From assembly GCA_036677685.1 (NCBI GenBank), contig JAVBWA010000019.1, positions 1-64,000 of the forward strand: a stretch of DNA of 64,000 bases. Reading direction: 5' to 3'. Origin of the DNA: JAQUBU01 sp036677685. GTDB lineage: Bacteria; Bacillota; Syntrophomonadia; Syntrophomonadales; Syntrophomonadaceae. The notes beneath the pieces are model-generated. The model did no database searches, was not told the DNA's origin, and saw only the letters and a list, made by a program, of their open reading frames with translations. Positions 25,361 to 34,509 of this stretch are shown in pieces. The first letter of the stretch is position 1. Each line of letters begins with the position of its first letter. The position numbers were made by a program, and so were the translations under genes.

Positions 25361-26182
25361 TTACTTTAGGCTTAAGGTACACAGATTGTCAAATAGTTCG
25401 GCAACCGTGATTATGCCGACCCCGCCCGGCACCGCACTCGCCATACGGGCTTTGGCAGCAGCTTCTGAGTGCACATCGCCAAACATTTTGCCCTGAGCAT
25501 CGAAATTTATGCCAACATCGATAATTACACTGTTTTCATTCACCATATCTGGAGTTACAAACTCTTTCTTGCCAATGGCAGCTACCAAAATATCGGCATT
25601 GAGGCATTCCTTTTTCAGTTCCCGGGTTTTGGAATGGCATAAGGTTACAGTGCAGTTTTCAGCAGTCATCATAACCGCCAGCGGGCTACCCACGGTCATG
25701 CTTCTCCCGATAATGGTTGCTTTTTGGCCTTCAAGAGCAATGCCATGTGCTTTTAACATTGTAATAACGGCTTTGGGAGTAGCTGGTTTTACACCCTCCT
25801 CTTTGCTTATCAGTTTACCAAGATTATAGTTGTGGATTCCTTCGACATCTTTGTTATAGTCTATGGCATTTACCAGGCGGCTGGCATCAAGGTGCTTGGG
25901 TAAAGGGGTCTGCAGCATTATTCCTGTAAGTTTGGGGTCATTGTTTAAATCCCTGAGGCATTGTATTACTTGATCTTCGCTGGCGTCTTCGGGAAGATTC
26001 AGGATTTCGGCCTTAACCCCGGTTTCTTCAGCAAATTTGCTTATTCCTCTTACATATGAGCGTGATGACGGGTCATCTCCCACCCGCACAATAACCATAC
26101 TCATAGGGGTTTTCATGGCTTTCTGGCGGATTTCAGCCTGAATCCGATCTCTAATTTCTTTTCCGTAGATAAGCAAAAACAT
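25361..26182 (-). CDS. FolD-like methylenetetrahydrofolate dehydrogenase/cyclohydrolase, divergent
   Basis: 273 residues, with the FolD two-domain fold: MLQTPLPKHLDASRLVNAID, KDVEGIHNYN, IIGRSMTVGSPLA (NADP-binding domain) and VPGGVGIITVAELFDN. FolD normally interconverts methylene-, methenyl- and formyl-tetrahydrofolate. Two signature positions are altered. The catalytic Lys of the Y-V-x-x-K motif is Ile47 (SYVRGISKF; codon ATA), and the C-terminal GVGPMT motif reads GVGIIT. It may have lost cyclohydrolase activity or use another substrate. It sits downstream of yraN, in the same direction. Confidence 0.8.
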   Translation of the reverse strand: MFLLIYGKEIRDRIQAEIRQKAMKTPMSMVIVRVGDDPSSRSYVRGISKFAEETGVKAEILNLPEDASEDQVIQCLRDLNNDPKLTGIMLQTPLPKHLDASRLVNAIDYNKDVEGIHNYNLGKLISKEEGVKPATPKAVITMLKAHGIALEGQKATIIGRSMTVGSPLAVMMTAENCTVTLCHSKTRELKKECLNADILVAAIGKKEFVTPDMVNENSVIIDVGINFDAQGKMFGDVHSEAAAKARMASAVPGGVGIITVAELFDNLCTLSLK

Positions 26183-26223
26183 TTCCTCCTAAATTACAAA
26201 ATTTGAGCATCTGCAGGACCATT

Positions 26224-26571
26224 TTAAAATGCATTCTTGATATGGTTTAGTTTCTCCGTCCCGGCTTCCAACATAATACTAATTACATCGAAAGATATTT
26301 CCCGGTAGGAATGCCGGGCAGCTTCCATATAGCTCAAAGCTGCTTTTCTGATATGCTCTTTTTTGCGACTGGTAATCGACTCCTCGGGAAAACCAAATTT
26401 GCTGTTGCGGCGGGTTTTAACCTCGACAAAAGTCAGCGTGTTCCCTCTTTCACAAATTATATCCAGTTCTCCGTAGCGGGTAAAGTAATTTCGCGCCAAT
26501 ATTTTGTAGCCTTTGCTTAATAAATAGCGGGCTGCGGTATCTTCACCCCATTGCCCCAGTTTTTTCTTCAC
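26224..26571 (-). CDS. YraN/UPF0102 family predicted endonuclease
   Basis: 115 residues, a typical length. Family motifs GQWGEDTAARYLLSKGY, GELDIICERGNTLTFVEVKTR (the D...E-x-K restriction-endonuclease-like core) and SRKKEHIRKAALSY are present. The cellular substrate is not known; homologues occur near rnhB in many genomes, as here. It starts 10 bp after ylqH. Confidence 0.92.
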   Translation of the reverse strand: MKKKLGQWGEDTAARYLLSKGYKILARNYFTRYGELDIICERGNTLTFVEVKTRRNSKFGFPEESITSRKKEHIRKAALSYMEAARHSYREISFDVISIMLEAGTEKLNHIKNAF

Positions 26572-26581
26572 GGTGATTCAC

Positions 26582-26851
26582 CTACATAAACTTCTTGTCC
26601 ATCTGATATATAAAGGCCAGAACTTCCGCAATTACCGCATAAAGTTCCGGGGGTATTTCCTCATATAAATCCAGAGCCATAAGATAATCCGCCAGTTCCC
26701 GGTCTTCTTTCAAAGGTACTCCGCTTTCCCGGGCTACTTCCTTGATTCTTTCCGCTATCAGCCCGCGGCCTTTGGCAACCACTACCGGGACCTCATCTAC
26801 TTCCCTGTCATAACGCAGGGCTACCGCCTTTTCCAGCTTCTTATCCTCCAT
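26582..26851 (-). CDS. YlqH-like protein, FlhB cytoplasmic-domain homologue
   Basis: 89 residues from the ATG at 26851 (AGGGAGG upstream). It resembles the part of FlhB/YscU after the self-cleaved NPTH site (KAVALRYDREVDEVPVVVAKG...IAERIKEVARESGVPL). The NPTH sequence and all membrane segments are missing, so it is a stand-alone soluble FlhB-C protein. It follows the FliK-like ylqG gene, matching the rnhB-ylqG-ylqH order known from Bacillus subtilis. The function of this pair outside flagellar export is not established. Confidence 0.88.
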   Translation of the reverse strand: MEDKKLEKAVALRYDREVDEVPVVVAKGRGLIAERIKEVARESGVPLKEDRELADYLMALDLYEEIPPELYAVIAEVLAFIYQMDKKFM

Positions 26852-26923
26852 TGCTTCCTCCCTAAACATCTATACCCAAAATTTGTATAAAGATTTATTT
26901 CGTTCAATCCATACTGTAATATT

Positions 26924-27116
26924 CCCCCCCAGGGGGACAACGATGCCAACTTCGTTCGCGATTAAGCGTGCGAAAAGCCCGGACTATTGATTGATAAAAG
27001 ATATCAAAACTATAGTCCAGCATGGTAATTTTACGAAGTCTTAGCGCCACCTCTCCTCGCCTTTACCTCTTTTATGTAATGGGGACATTCCCACGCAGGT
27101 GGTGTGTCCCCTGACC
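26924..27116 (+). repeat. Degenerate copy of the R3 intergenic element plus a REP palindrome
   Basis: Shares GAAAAGCCCGGACTATTG and the segment CCTTTACCTCTTTT with the elements at 49677 and 59961, and a CCCCCAGGGGG hairpin with the latter. Its terminal inverted repeats are not recognisable. Its end carries GGGGACATTCCC...GGTGTGTCCCC (27081-27113), a REP-like palindrome of family R2. No gene is seen in the 290-bp gap. Confidence 0.65.
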
Positions 27117-27141
27117 TTAAATGACAGTATTTCTTTCACGA

Positions 27142-29427
27142 TTAAACGGTTATATCTATGCCCAGAGGGCGTATATTGAGAGGTGCTTCCTCCTCCAGGG
27201 TCAGTTTCAACTTGCCCAGATCTTCTTCAGCCTCGGCGATTTTTATTCCCAAATTCTTGGTTTTGTAGCCTAAACCGTTTAAGCCCTGCAGCAGCACTTC
27301 CATATTGCGGTTCAGGTGATTGCATACTTTCTGATTTTCCACCACGCCCTGAACCTCGATTTCTTTACTGCGCTTCCAATTCAGGTGGAAAAGCACCAAA
27401 CCCATTTGACTGGTATCCAGAGATACGATAAATCGGATATTGTCCTGATTTTTCAGGCCCCTGCGGCCAATTTCCTTGTTTATCCTGATCTGTCCCAGAC
27501 GACATTCGTTGCCCATCTGCACCGGGAATGAAAAATAGAAGTAATTGAGGCTTGAGTCAACCGCGCTGCGGCTGGCGAAATTCAGAATTCTCTGCCCGGA
27601 AAGGTCTTTTTCCAAACCGTCAATTTTTTGCAATAAATCATTGACAAGCGGATTCTTGGCGGCTGTGCTGTCGTTTTTAATTATGTCCTCAAGCAGCATC
27701 AGCCCCTTGATTAATTCTTTCTCAGAATATAGCGCATTCTCCAGTTTGGAGCCCATGGTCCCCTTGGGTTCACCGGCATCGATTCGCAGAATATCCAGTA
27801 AAGGTTTGAGCAATTCCAGATGTTTTACTATTTTATCACCTGGAACTCCAGCATCTGTATCGGTATTTGCCTGAGTCAAAACGCTTTCTTTGCCTGCCGT
27901 AAGGTCGCTTTGTTTAATCAAGGCCGAGGGTTGGGGGTTGTTTGCTTTGTCCCCAAGGCTCCTCTCCGGTCCTGCTCCTGAAGGCAGCTTAAATTCCGGT
28001 TCAGATCTATTAGCCTGGGACCCGGATGCGGCAGGAAGTTTTTCGTCACTTGCATTGGGCAAGGCTTGAGCTTCTTTGCCAGCCAGTTGATTGACCTGTT
28101 CGGTGATTGCTTTGCCTGCTGTTGAAGCTGCCGGCTCTCCGGCAGTTTTGCCGGCAGTTGGCTGGGCTGTTTCCGTTGTCATCCTTTCGCCGGTTGTAAT
28201 ATTCCGGGTTCCGGTCCCTTCTTTAGGAAGTTCAGTTGTAATTTCCGGTCCATCTCCGGCTATCGGAGTACTTCCGGCGGCAGTTGCTTTAACTGCTGCC
28301 CGGATATCTGCGGCAGGTTTATCACCACCGGTAGTTTTGCTTTGAATAAGCTCTTCATCAACCGGAACCGGGGCTGTGGTCACAGCTTTGGCTTCCGCTG
28401 ATTTAAGCTTTTCGCTTCCGGCATTTGCGGTAGTCTGAGTTCTTAGCTCTGGGCTGGTTTTATTTGCACTGGCCTCCGTTTTCTCCGCAGCCACTTTTTC
28501 CGCCGCATTTGTTTTAGTTTCTGAAAGCTCTTTGCCAGGTTGAACACTTGCTTCGCCTTCCAGCCTGGCTGCAAGCGCTCCAGTTTCCGCAGCAGCAGCT
28601 TTCCCCATACTTGATGCAGCAGGAGCAGTTTCTCCAGCTATAGTGCTTTTGGAGCTTAATGCAGCTTCCTGCTTTCCTTTTGCGGAAGCATTGGCATCAA
28701 CGGTAGTTTTTAAATTACTGTTCTCCGGCTGCACCTGGTTTTGGCTGGTCGGCAAAGACTCCGGGGCTACAGACTTATTAGCAGCCGCTGCCGGTTCTCC
28801 TCCCAAATTGCCGGGTACTGCCGGTTCTTCGGCTGAAATACGGCCCAGCAATGCCAGACTGTTCATAATTTCATCCATCAATTGGACTAAAGCATTTCCC
28901 GGCGCCGTAAATTGGGCCAATGAATTTAGATTTTGCGGGTTAAGGGGTATCCCGCGCTGCAGAGCAAAAGCTGCCAATTCAAGATTTCGGGCATTACTCC
29001 CCCCCAAAATGTTCATGCCTTTACTCAGTTCATTGAGATTACTTACGGTCACCGGGAGATTGTGGGCTAGAAGCTTTCTAGCCATAACTACATTGCTTTC
29101 TTTAGCGGACACACCAATATCCGTCAGGTTGACCGACAGATTGGTATTCTCAATCTGCTCCAGCAATTGTGGTGTAAGTGCTTTAAGATAGGCGCGTCCA
29201 TCTTTGAAATCCTCGACCATCAACTGCAGGGTTTGCCCGTTTTGCACCATGACTTCACTTACTGCATCAATAACCTGGCCCTTGATCAGCAGTGAAACCA
29301 GGCCGTCAGCTTTTACCTCCTGAACTACCCCCCGTAATACCTCACCCTTTACCAGATTTAGTCCCTGGTCTTTGGATGTAGCTATATTCAACATCACCTT
29401 GTTCAAAAAGACCTGGCTGCTCTCCAT
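27142..29427 (-). CDS. YlqG-like large protein with FliK-type C-terminal domain
   Basis: 761 residues from the ATG at 29427 (GGAGGAAAAT upstream). An N-terminal globular part (about 1-190) is followed by about 350 residues of low-complexity Ala/Glu/Thr/Pro/Ser sequence. The C-terminal domain (about 590-730: QMGNECRLGQIRINKE, LDTSQMGLVLFHLNW, VVENQKVCNHLNRNMEVL) resembles the hook-length-control (Flg_hook/FliK) domain. No signal peptide or membrane span. The start lies inside the 3' end of rnhB. It pairs with the FlhB-C protein downstream, as FliK pairs with FlhB in flagellar export, yet no flagellar genes are here. Confidence 0.82.
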   Translation of the reverse strand: MESSQVFLNKVMLNIATSKDQGLNLVKGEVLRGVVQEVKADGLVSLLIKGQVIDAVSEVMVQNGQTLQLMVEDFKDGRAYLKALTPQLLEQIENTNLSVNLTDIGVSAKESNVVMARKLLAHNLPVTVSNLNELSKGMNILGGSNARNLELAAFALQRGIPLNPQNLNSLAQFTAPGNALVQLMDEIMNSLALLGRISAEEPAVPGNLGGEPAAAANKSVAPESLPTSQNQVQPENSNLKTTVDANASAKGKQEAALSSKSTIAGETAPAASSMGKAAAAETGALAARLEGEASVQPGKELSETKTNAAEKVAAEKTEASANKTSPELRTQTTANAGSEKLKSAEAKAVTTAPVPVDEELIQSKTTGGDKPAADIRAAVKATAAGSTPIAGDGPEITTELPKEGTGTRNITTGERMTTETAQPTAGKTAGEPAASTAGKAITEQVNQLAGKEAQALPNASDEKLPAASGSQANRSEPEFKLPSGAGPERSLGDKANNPQPSALIKQSDLTAGKESVLTQANTDTDAGVPGDKIVKHLELLKPLLDILRIDAGEPKGTMGSKLENALYSEKELIKGLMLLEDIIKNDSTAAKNPLVNDLLQKIDGLEKDLSGQRILNFASRSAVDSSLNYFYFSFPVQMGNECRLGQIRINKEIGRRGLKNQDNIRFIVSLDTSQMGLVLFHLNWKRSKEIEVQGVVENQKVCNHLNRNMEVLLQGLNGLGYKTKNLGIKIAEAEEDLGKLKLTLEEEAPLNIRPLGIDITV

Positions 29428-30091
29428 ATTTTCCTCCTGCAAGCATGGATTTTATCGGTTCAAAACTAATTCTATGTATCTCTGAGATTCCTTTTTGCCA
29501 GAGGGCTTGAATATGCTCCCGGGTGGCATAACCTTTATGTTTGGCCAGGCCATATCCGGGATAGAGTAAATCGAAGTTCTCCATTGCCAGGTCCCTTTCC
29601 ACTTTGGCCAATATCGAAGCACTGGCTATGGAAATACTTAAAGAGTCCCCCTTGATCAAAGAACACTGTCTGGTTTTTATATCGGGTAAAGTCAGCGCAT
29701 CGATAAGTAAAAAATCAGGCTGGGGGGAAAGTTGCCGCAAAGCCATTTTCATGGTCTCGCGAGTGGCATTCAAAATATTCACCTGGTCCAGGTAGGGAGG
29801 AAAAATCCAGCCCGAAGCCCATGATATGGCTTCTTTTTTGATCTGTGCGGCCAGTTTGAGCCGCTTGGCTGCGCTTAGTTTTTTGGAATCATCTACACCC
29901 GGCAGAAAAAAATCAGGGGGCAGAATTACCGCTGCACTGACTACAGGTCCGGCAATCGGCCCTCGTCCAACTTCATCAAGCCCGGCCAAATATTTAAAAC
30001 CCTCCTGGTAGGCCTGATTTTCGTAAACCTTCATATCTGCTATTCTTTTTTGTTCCTGTTCCCAAAATTGCTTTTCTTTTGACTGTGTCAA
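29342..30091 (-). CDS. rnhB: Ribonuclease HII
   Basis: 249 residues. Motifs AGLDEVGRGPIAGPVVSAAV (catalytic Asp-Glu at DEVGRG), LLIDALTLPD, KGDSLSISIASASILAKVERD and KHKGYATREH are all present. It removes RNA from RNA/DNA hybrids and misincorporated ribonucleotides. Start TTG at 30091 with GGAAGG about 10 bp upstream. The last 28 codons, beyond the usual SFEPIK end, overlap the start of ylqG by 86 bp, so the C-terminal tail is an extension specific to this gene. Confidence 0.94.
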   Translation of the reverse strand: MTQSKEKQFWEQEQKRIADMKVYENQAYQEGFKYLAGLDEVGRGPIAGPVVSAAVILPPDFFLPGVDDSKKLSAAKRLKLAAQIKKEAISWASGWIFPPYLDQVNILNATRETMKMALRQLSPQPDFLLIDALTLPDIKTRQCSLIKGDSLSISIASASILAKVERDLAMENFDLLYPGYGLAKHKGYATREHIQALWQKGISEIHRISFEPIKSMLAGGKYGEQPGLFEQGDVEYSYIQRPGTKSGKG

Positions 30092-30096
30092 TTTTA

Positions 30097-32052
30097 CTAT
30101 TCCTTCCGCGCTATCATGTATCCTACGATCTCACCTTGCAGAAATGCATTTTTGAAACCTTTTACTTCAAAGGCATCACCGATCAGGAATACACTATGGT
30201 GTGTTTGCTGCGCCTGGAAATACAAGTCGTTGCAGGAAGTAAAACCTACCGCCAGGACTACATAATCTGCCGGCAGGCTTTCACATGAGCCATCTTTTGC
30301 GGAAATAAGCAGTTTCCCATTTTCTATTGCCAGCAGTTTGAAGCCGGTTTTCTTTTGCACCTGTCCCTTTTCCAGGCGATTGAGGAGATCGCGGCGGTTT
30401 TTCTTTTCCATGTCGGACGCCAGGATGTTCTTTTGTTCAATAATAGCAATATGATTATCCCCGGCCAGCAGAAAATCGGCTACTTCACAACCGTTGATTC
30501 CTCCGCCCAACACAACTACTTGTTTTTGTTTAATATCTACCCTTTTTTCCAATACATCGGCAATCCCCAAGCAATAGCTTTCATTCCATCCTGGGATTTT
30601 CGGAAAAATCGGTTTGGAGCCGGAAGCTATAACCAAATGATCTGGTTTATGGGATTGTACTTTTTCCATACTGTAGGGGGTGTTTAAACAAATTTGCACC
30701 TTGCTCTTATTCAATTGCCTGATTAGATAGTCGCGCAATTCAATTACCCGATGCTTATGGGGAGGTATCCCGGCCAGATTTAAAAGTCCCCCCAGCTTGC
30801 TGTCCTGCTCATATAACGCAACTTCCAATCCTCTTTGTGCCAGGGACAATGCCGCCTGCATTCCGGCCGGTCCGCCTCCTACTACAACTACGCTTGACGG
30901 ATGACTTTTTACAATATGGTTTTTAAACTGAGCTTCCCGCCCGGTACCGGGATTTACGGTACAATCCACCATCATTCCTTTGAAATTGTTGTCAATACAG
31001 TTGTTACACCTTATACAGGGACGAATATCATCGACCCGCCCTTCCCGTACTTTATTCGGCCACTCACTGTCGGCCAGCAGAGTCCTCCCAAAGAAAACAA
31101 AATCGGCTTCTTTACCAGCCACCAACTGATTAGCGAAAGCGGGATTGTTTAGCATTCCTCCAGCGATAACAGGAATTTTAACCCATTTCTTAACTTCACC
31201 AGCCAGGTATACCCGCCAGCCCTCCTTATAGGAAACCGGTTCAATACTCTTAAGACCTGATTCGTAAGTACCTGAAGAACAATTAATAACATCCGCTCCG
31301 GTCCGCTCCAGGTGCTGGCAGATTTCAACGCTTGCGGAAGGAGTGAGTCCGCCGGCTACAAAATCATCGATATTAAGACGAACGGAAATAATCAAGGCGG
31401 GACAGGAAGTTTTAATCCTTTCCACTATATTTAATAAAAACCTCATCCGGTTTTCCAAACTTCCCCCATATTCATCCTTTCGCTGATTACTATGGGGAGA
31501 AAGAAACTGGTTGATAAGATAGCCATGAGCTGCATGAAGTTCAACCCCGTCAAAACCGGTTCTGTATGCATATTGTGCTGAAACCACGAATTTGTCTTCG
31601 ATTGCTTTTACTTCATCTATGCTTAATTCATGGGGTACTTCTTTTACCATGGGGCAGGCTAGCGGAGATGGGGCTACAGGTTGAACTCCGGTAAAAAGTT
31701 GGGAAGTCTGCCGCCCGGCATGGAAAAGCTGTAAAAATACTCTGGTGCCATAGGCTTTAATGCTGCGCGCCAAGCGATCCAAACCAGCCAGATAACGAAG
31801 ACCGTCAATATTTAATTGCCGGAAGCTTTCTCTTCCGGTCGGAGCATCTACGCAGGCGGCTTCCACTATGATCAGGCCCGCGCCTCCCCGTGCCCGTGCT
31901 TCATAGTATTCCACCAGAGCATCACTAACCTCACCATCCGGATTGGCATAGGAAACCAACATGGGCGCCATAACTATACGGTTTTTTACCAAGGCCCTGC
32001 CTATATAGCCAGGAGCAAAAAGCTCTGGATAATTCTTCATAAAGATTACCAT
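30097..32052 (-). CDS. NADH:flavin oxidoreductase of the 2,4-dienoyl-CoA reductase type
   Basis: 651 residues: an FMN-binding TIM barrel of the old-yellow-enzyme family (about 8-340: NRIVMAPML, DGVELHAAHGYLINQFLSP), then a 4Fe-4S Cys cluster (CIRCNNCIDN, with a further Cys in VDCTVNP), and FAD/NAD(P) domains (VVVGGGPAGMQAALSLA, VVLGGGINGCEVADFL). This is the FadH/BaiCD architecture. Family members reduce unsaturated acyl-CoAs or related enoates using NAD(P)H. Lying at the end of the beta-oxidation island, it may act on unsaturated fatty acids or serve as an electron-transfer branch; the substrate is not known. Confidence 0.9.
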   Translation of the reverse strand: MVIFMKNYPELFAPGYIGRALVKNRIVMAPMLVSYANPDGEVSDALVEYYEARARGGAGLIIVEAACVDAPTGRESFRQLNIDGLRYLAGLDRLARSIKAYGTRVFLQLFHAGRQTSQLFTGVQPVAPSPLACPMVKEVPHELSIDEVKAIEDKFVVSAQYAYRTGFDGVELHAAHGYLINQFLSPHSNQRKDEYGGSLENRMRFLLNIVERIKTSCPALIISVRLNIDDFVAGGLTPSASVEICQHLERTGADVINCSSGTYESGLKSIEPVSYKEGWRVYLAGEVKKWVKIPVIAGGMLNNPAFANQLVAGKEADFVFFGRTLLADSEWPNKVREGRVDDIRPCIRCNNCIDNNFKGMMVDCTVNPGTGREAQFKNHIVKSHPSSVVVVGGGPAGMQAALSLAQRGLEVALYEQDSKLGGLLNLAGIPPHKHRVIELRDYLIRQLNKSKVQICLNTPYSMEKVQSHKPDHLVIASGSKPIFPKIPGWNESYCLGIADVLEKRVDIKQKQVVVLGGGINGCEVADFLLAGDNHIAIIEQKNILASDMEKKNRRDLLNRLEKGQVQKKTGFKLLAIENGKLLISAKDGSCESLPADYVVLAVGFTSCNDLYFQAQQTHHSVFLIGDAFEVKGFKNAFLQGEIVGYMIARKE

Positions 32053-32135
32053 CCCTGTTCAAGATTTTAGAATAATTATAACATATTAGATGGTACCCCA
32101 TCTTTTTAAAATGCGGTATAAAACCAAACAGGTTT

Positions 32136-33029
32136 TTAAAGGCATTCTTTTACCCGTCGCAATAAAATATTCACACAAATCTTGATATTGGCAGGTGTAT
32201 ATATCCTTAGATATCCCTGATAATAACGGGAAAACAAAGCAGCCTTTATATCCTCTTCATCCATTCCTTGATCCAGCATCGAATGAATACTGTCAAAAGC
32301 CTGCTTGGCTGAATTAAGCGCCCGTTGATAAAACGCTTGTATTTCTTCCTGATTGCTCCAAATCCTCTCATGAGGTATTCCCAATAAGCGCGTGGGAAAA
32401 CCCATCAATCTTTTAATGGTTTCTATAAAGACTTCATAGCCTTGAAAAAATACCGGGAAAATATCTTCATCACTAATTTGGAAACCGGCCGCATCAGATA
32501 GAAACATAACCTGATCAGCCGGCAAATAGGCAGCTAGACTACAGGGACTATGACCGGGGGCATCGATTATTTTTAAATTCAGCCCCCCGGCAAACTCTAT
32601 TTCATCGCCTTCTCCAATAATCCGGTCAAGAATAATCTTCTCCTCGGAAAACGCTTGAAAACCGGGAGCAATTATCCCCTCCCGCATTAGCCGTTCCGAC
32701 ATACATAAATCTTGAAAAAAGAAGTCTTCCAAGATTTTCTGATTATTTAGCACCTTTTGTCCTTCCTTGCTTCCCAGAACCATCGCTTCCGGGAATATTT
32801 GGCGGAGAGCAGGTATTCCACATACATGGTCAAAATGAGCGTGCATAGCCATCAAATACTGAATATCCGGTTTTCCCTGCCATTGTTCCCATTGCTTTCG
32901 AAAGCTCAGAACCCCGGCGCTAACTCCGCATTCAACAACAGCTGCGGTCCTTTGGCCTACTATGAAATAATTGAAATGCCGGTTGCCCAATTGTATGACA
33001 TTCTCCGTCAGCCGCCTCAAAAGCCTCAC
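32136..33029 (-). CDS. Metallo-beta-lactamase fold hydrolase
   Basis: 297 residues with the zinc-binding motif HAHFDH (about 83-88), a further His in DAPGHSPCSLAAYL, an Asp in MFLSDAAG, and a late His (GIPHER). The C-terminal third is helical. Such proteins are glyoxalase-II-like thioesterases or related hydrolases; a role in CoA-ester or thioester hydrolysis beside the CoA-transferase genes is plausible but unproven. The longest frame starts at GTG; a TTG three codons later has a better-spaced AGAGGTGAG site. Confidence 0.82.
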   Translation of the reverse strand: MRLLRRLTENVIQLGNRHFNYFIVGQRTAAVVECGVSAGVLSFRKQWEQWQGKPDIQYLMAMHAHFDHVCGIPALRQIFPEAMVLGSKEGQKVLNNQKILEDFFFQDLCMSERLMREGIIAPGFQAFSEEKIILDRIIGEGDEIEFAGGLNLKIIDAPGHSPCSLAAYLPADQVMFLSDAAGFQISDEDIFPVFFQGYEVFIETIKRLMGFPTRLLGIPHERIWSNQEEIQAFYQRALNSAKQAFDSIHSMLDQGMDEEDIKAALFSRYYQGYLRIYTPANIKICVNILLRRVKECL

Positions 33030-33183
33030 CTCTTCCTTAATTCCCTTTGAATAATATGAGAGATAAATTTACTGAATTTATCTAATTGTAAACCATTTTT
33101 ACGGTTTTCTTAAAGAATCGGCCCCAAGACCAGCACCGGATGCAATCTTGAGGCCTAAATTTATATATAAGGGGGTTACTAAA

Positions 33184-34365
33184 CTATATAATTTGATTTT
33201 TGCGAAACTCCTCAATTTCCGCCAGGGTATAGCCGACTGCCTGTAATACCTCCCGGTTGTGTTCACCCAATTCCGGAAACGTGATTTTAATTACTCCGGG
33301 AGTATCCGAAAGCTTTATAGGAACCCCGGTTACAACCACTTCCCTGCCCGAGCCTCTCACATTCGGCACTTTTATTATCATTTCCCGGGCTGCAACCTGA
33401 GGGTTTTCACACATTTCTTCCAGAGTAAGAACAGGGGTAAAGCAAATGTCACTAGCAGCAAAGAAGTCAACCCACTCGTCCCTGGTTTTCTCCAGAATTG
33501 TTTCTTTTACTTCCTCGATAAACTGCAAACGTTTGCTCTTATCCCATTGGAAGCTTATATAGTGTTCCCGGCCAATTTTTTGACAGAATTCAGCCCAAAA
33601 CTTTTCCTCCACCGCCCCCAGGCTTACATATTTGTGGTCTTTGGTTTTGTAGATGTTATAACAGGCATATCCCCCGGTTAAAACATCATCACCCCTCTCC
33701 GGGAGGACTCCCCAACCCGACCATTCTCCCAGCGTGTAAGCGAGAAGACTTACCGAAGCATCCATCATGGCTATATCACAGAGCTGCCCTTTGCCGGTTT
33801 TTTCCCGGTTGGCCAAAGCCAGAAGAATGGCTATGGTCGAGTAAAGGGTTCCACCGGATATATCGGCAATCTGTACCCCGGACATAGCCGGCATACCCTG
33901 GCAGGTGCCAGTTAAGCCGGTTACTCCCGATAAACTCAAGTAGTTAAGATCGTGTCCGGCAGAATCGCGCAAAGGGCCGCTTAAACCGTATCCGCTTATG
34001 GCACAATAGATTATCCGCTTGTTTATTTCTTTAAGATGCTCATAGCCAAGTCCCATTTTATCCATTATTCCGGGCCGGAATTGATCCACCACCACATCGC
34101 TATCATGTACCAGCCTTCTGAAAATAACCTTTCCTTCTTCCTTTTTTAAATCCAGTGAGATGCTCTTTTTATTACGATTCACCGTATAAAAACGTGAACT
34201 CTGGTCTTCGAGAATAGGAGCCAGATGCCGGCCCAAATCTCCGCCATTGGGGTCCTCAACTTTTATCACTTCAGCACCAAAGTCCGAGAGTATCTGAGTA
34301 CAAAACGGTCCAGGGAGATATCTCGACAAATCGAGTACTTTTAAACCTTCCAAAGGTAGACTCAT
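33184..34365 (-). CDS. CaiB/BaiF family (class III) CoA-transferase
   Basis: 393 residues from the ATG at 34365 (GGGAGGGTGAAT upstream). Family hallmarks: LKVLDLSRYLPGPFCTQILSDFGAEVIKVED, VVDQFRPGIMDKMGLGYEHL, CAISGYG, and the conserved Asp in VQIADISGG that forms the acyl anhydride. These enzymes move CoA between carboxylic acids without free intermediates. In a syntrophic fatty-acid degrader it could activate a substrate acid; the true donor and acceptor are unknown. It lies downstream of the two-subunit CoA-transferase. Confidence 0.92.
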   Translation of the reverse strand: MSLPLEGLKVLDLSRYLPGPFCTQILSDFGAEVIKVEDPNGGDLGRHLAPILEDQSSRFYTVNRNKKSISLDLKKEEGKVIFRRLVHDSDVVVDQFRPGIMDKMGLGYEHLKEINKRIIYCAISGYGLSGPLRDSAGHDLNYLSLSGVTGLTGTCQGMPAMSGVQIADISGGTLYSTIAILLALANREKTGKGQLCDIAMMDASVSLLAYTLGEWSGWGVLPERGDDVLTGGYACYNIYKTKDHKYVSLGAVEEKFWAEFCQKIGREHYISFQWDKSKRLQFIEEVKETILEKTRDEWVDFFAASDICFTPVLTLEEMCENPQVAAREMIIKVPNVRGSGREVVVTGVPIKLSDTPGVIKITFPELGEHNREVLQAVGYTLAEIEEFRKNQII

Positions 34366-34509
34366 ATTCACCCTCCCTTAAAGCTGCAGGGGAGCGCGTA
34401 CCGGCACTTATTATGTCAAGTTAACACGCCCCCCCGGCTTGAACTAAACAGTTAATGTTTCACTTTTCCGTAGCTGGGCAAGCGGCGGATTAGTACTGCC
34501 GCCATCTCT

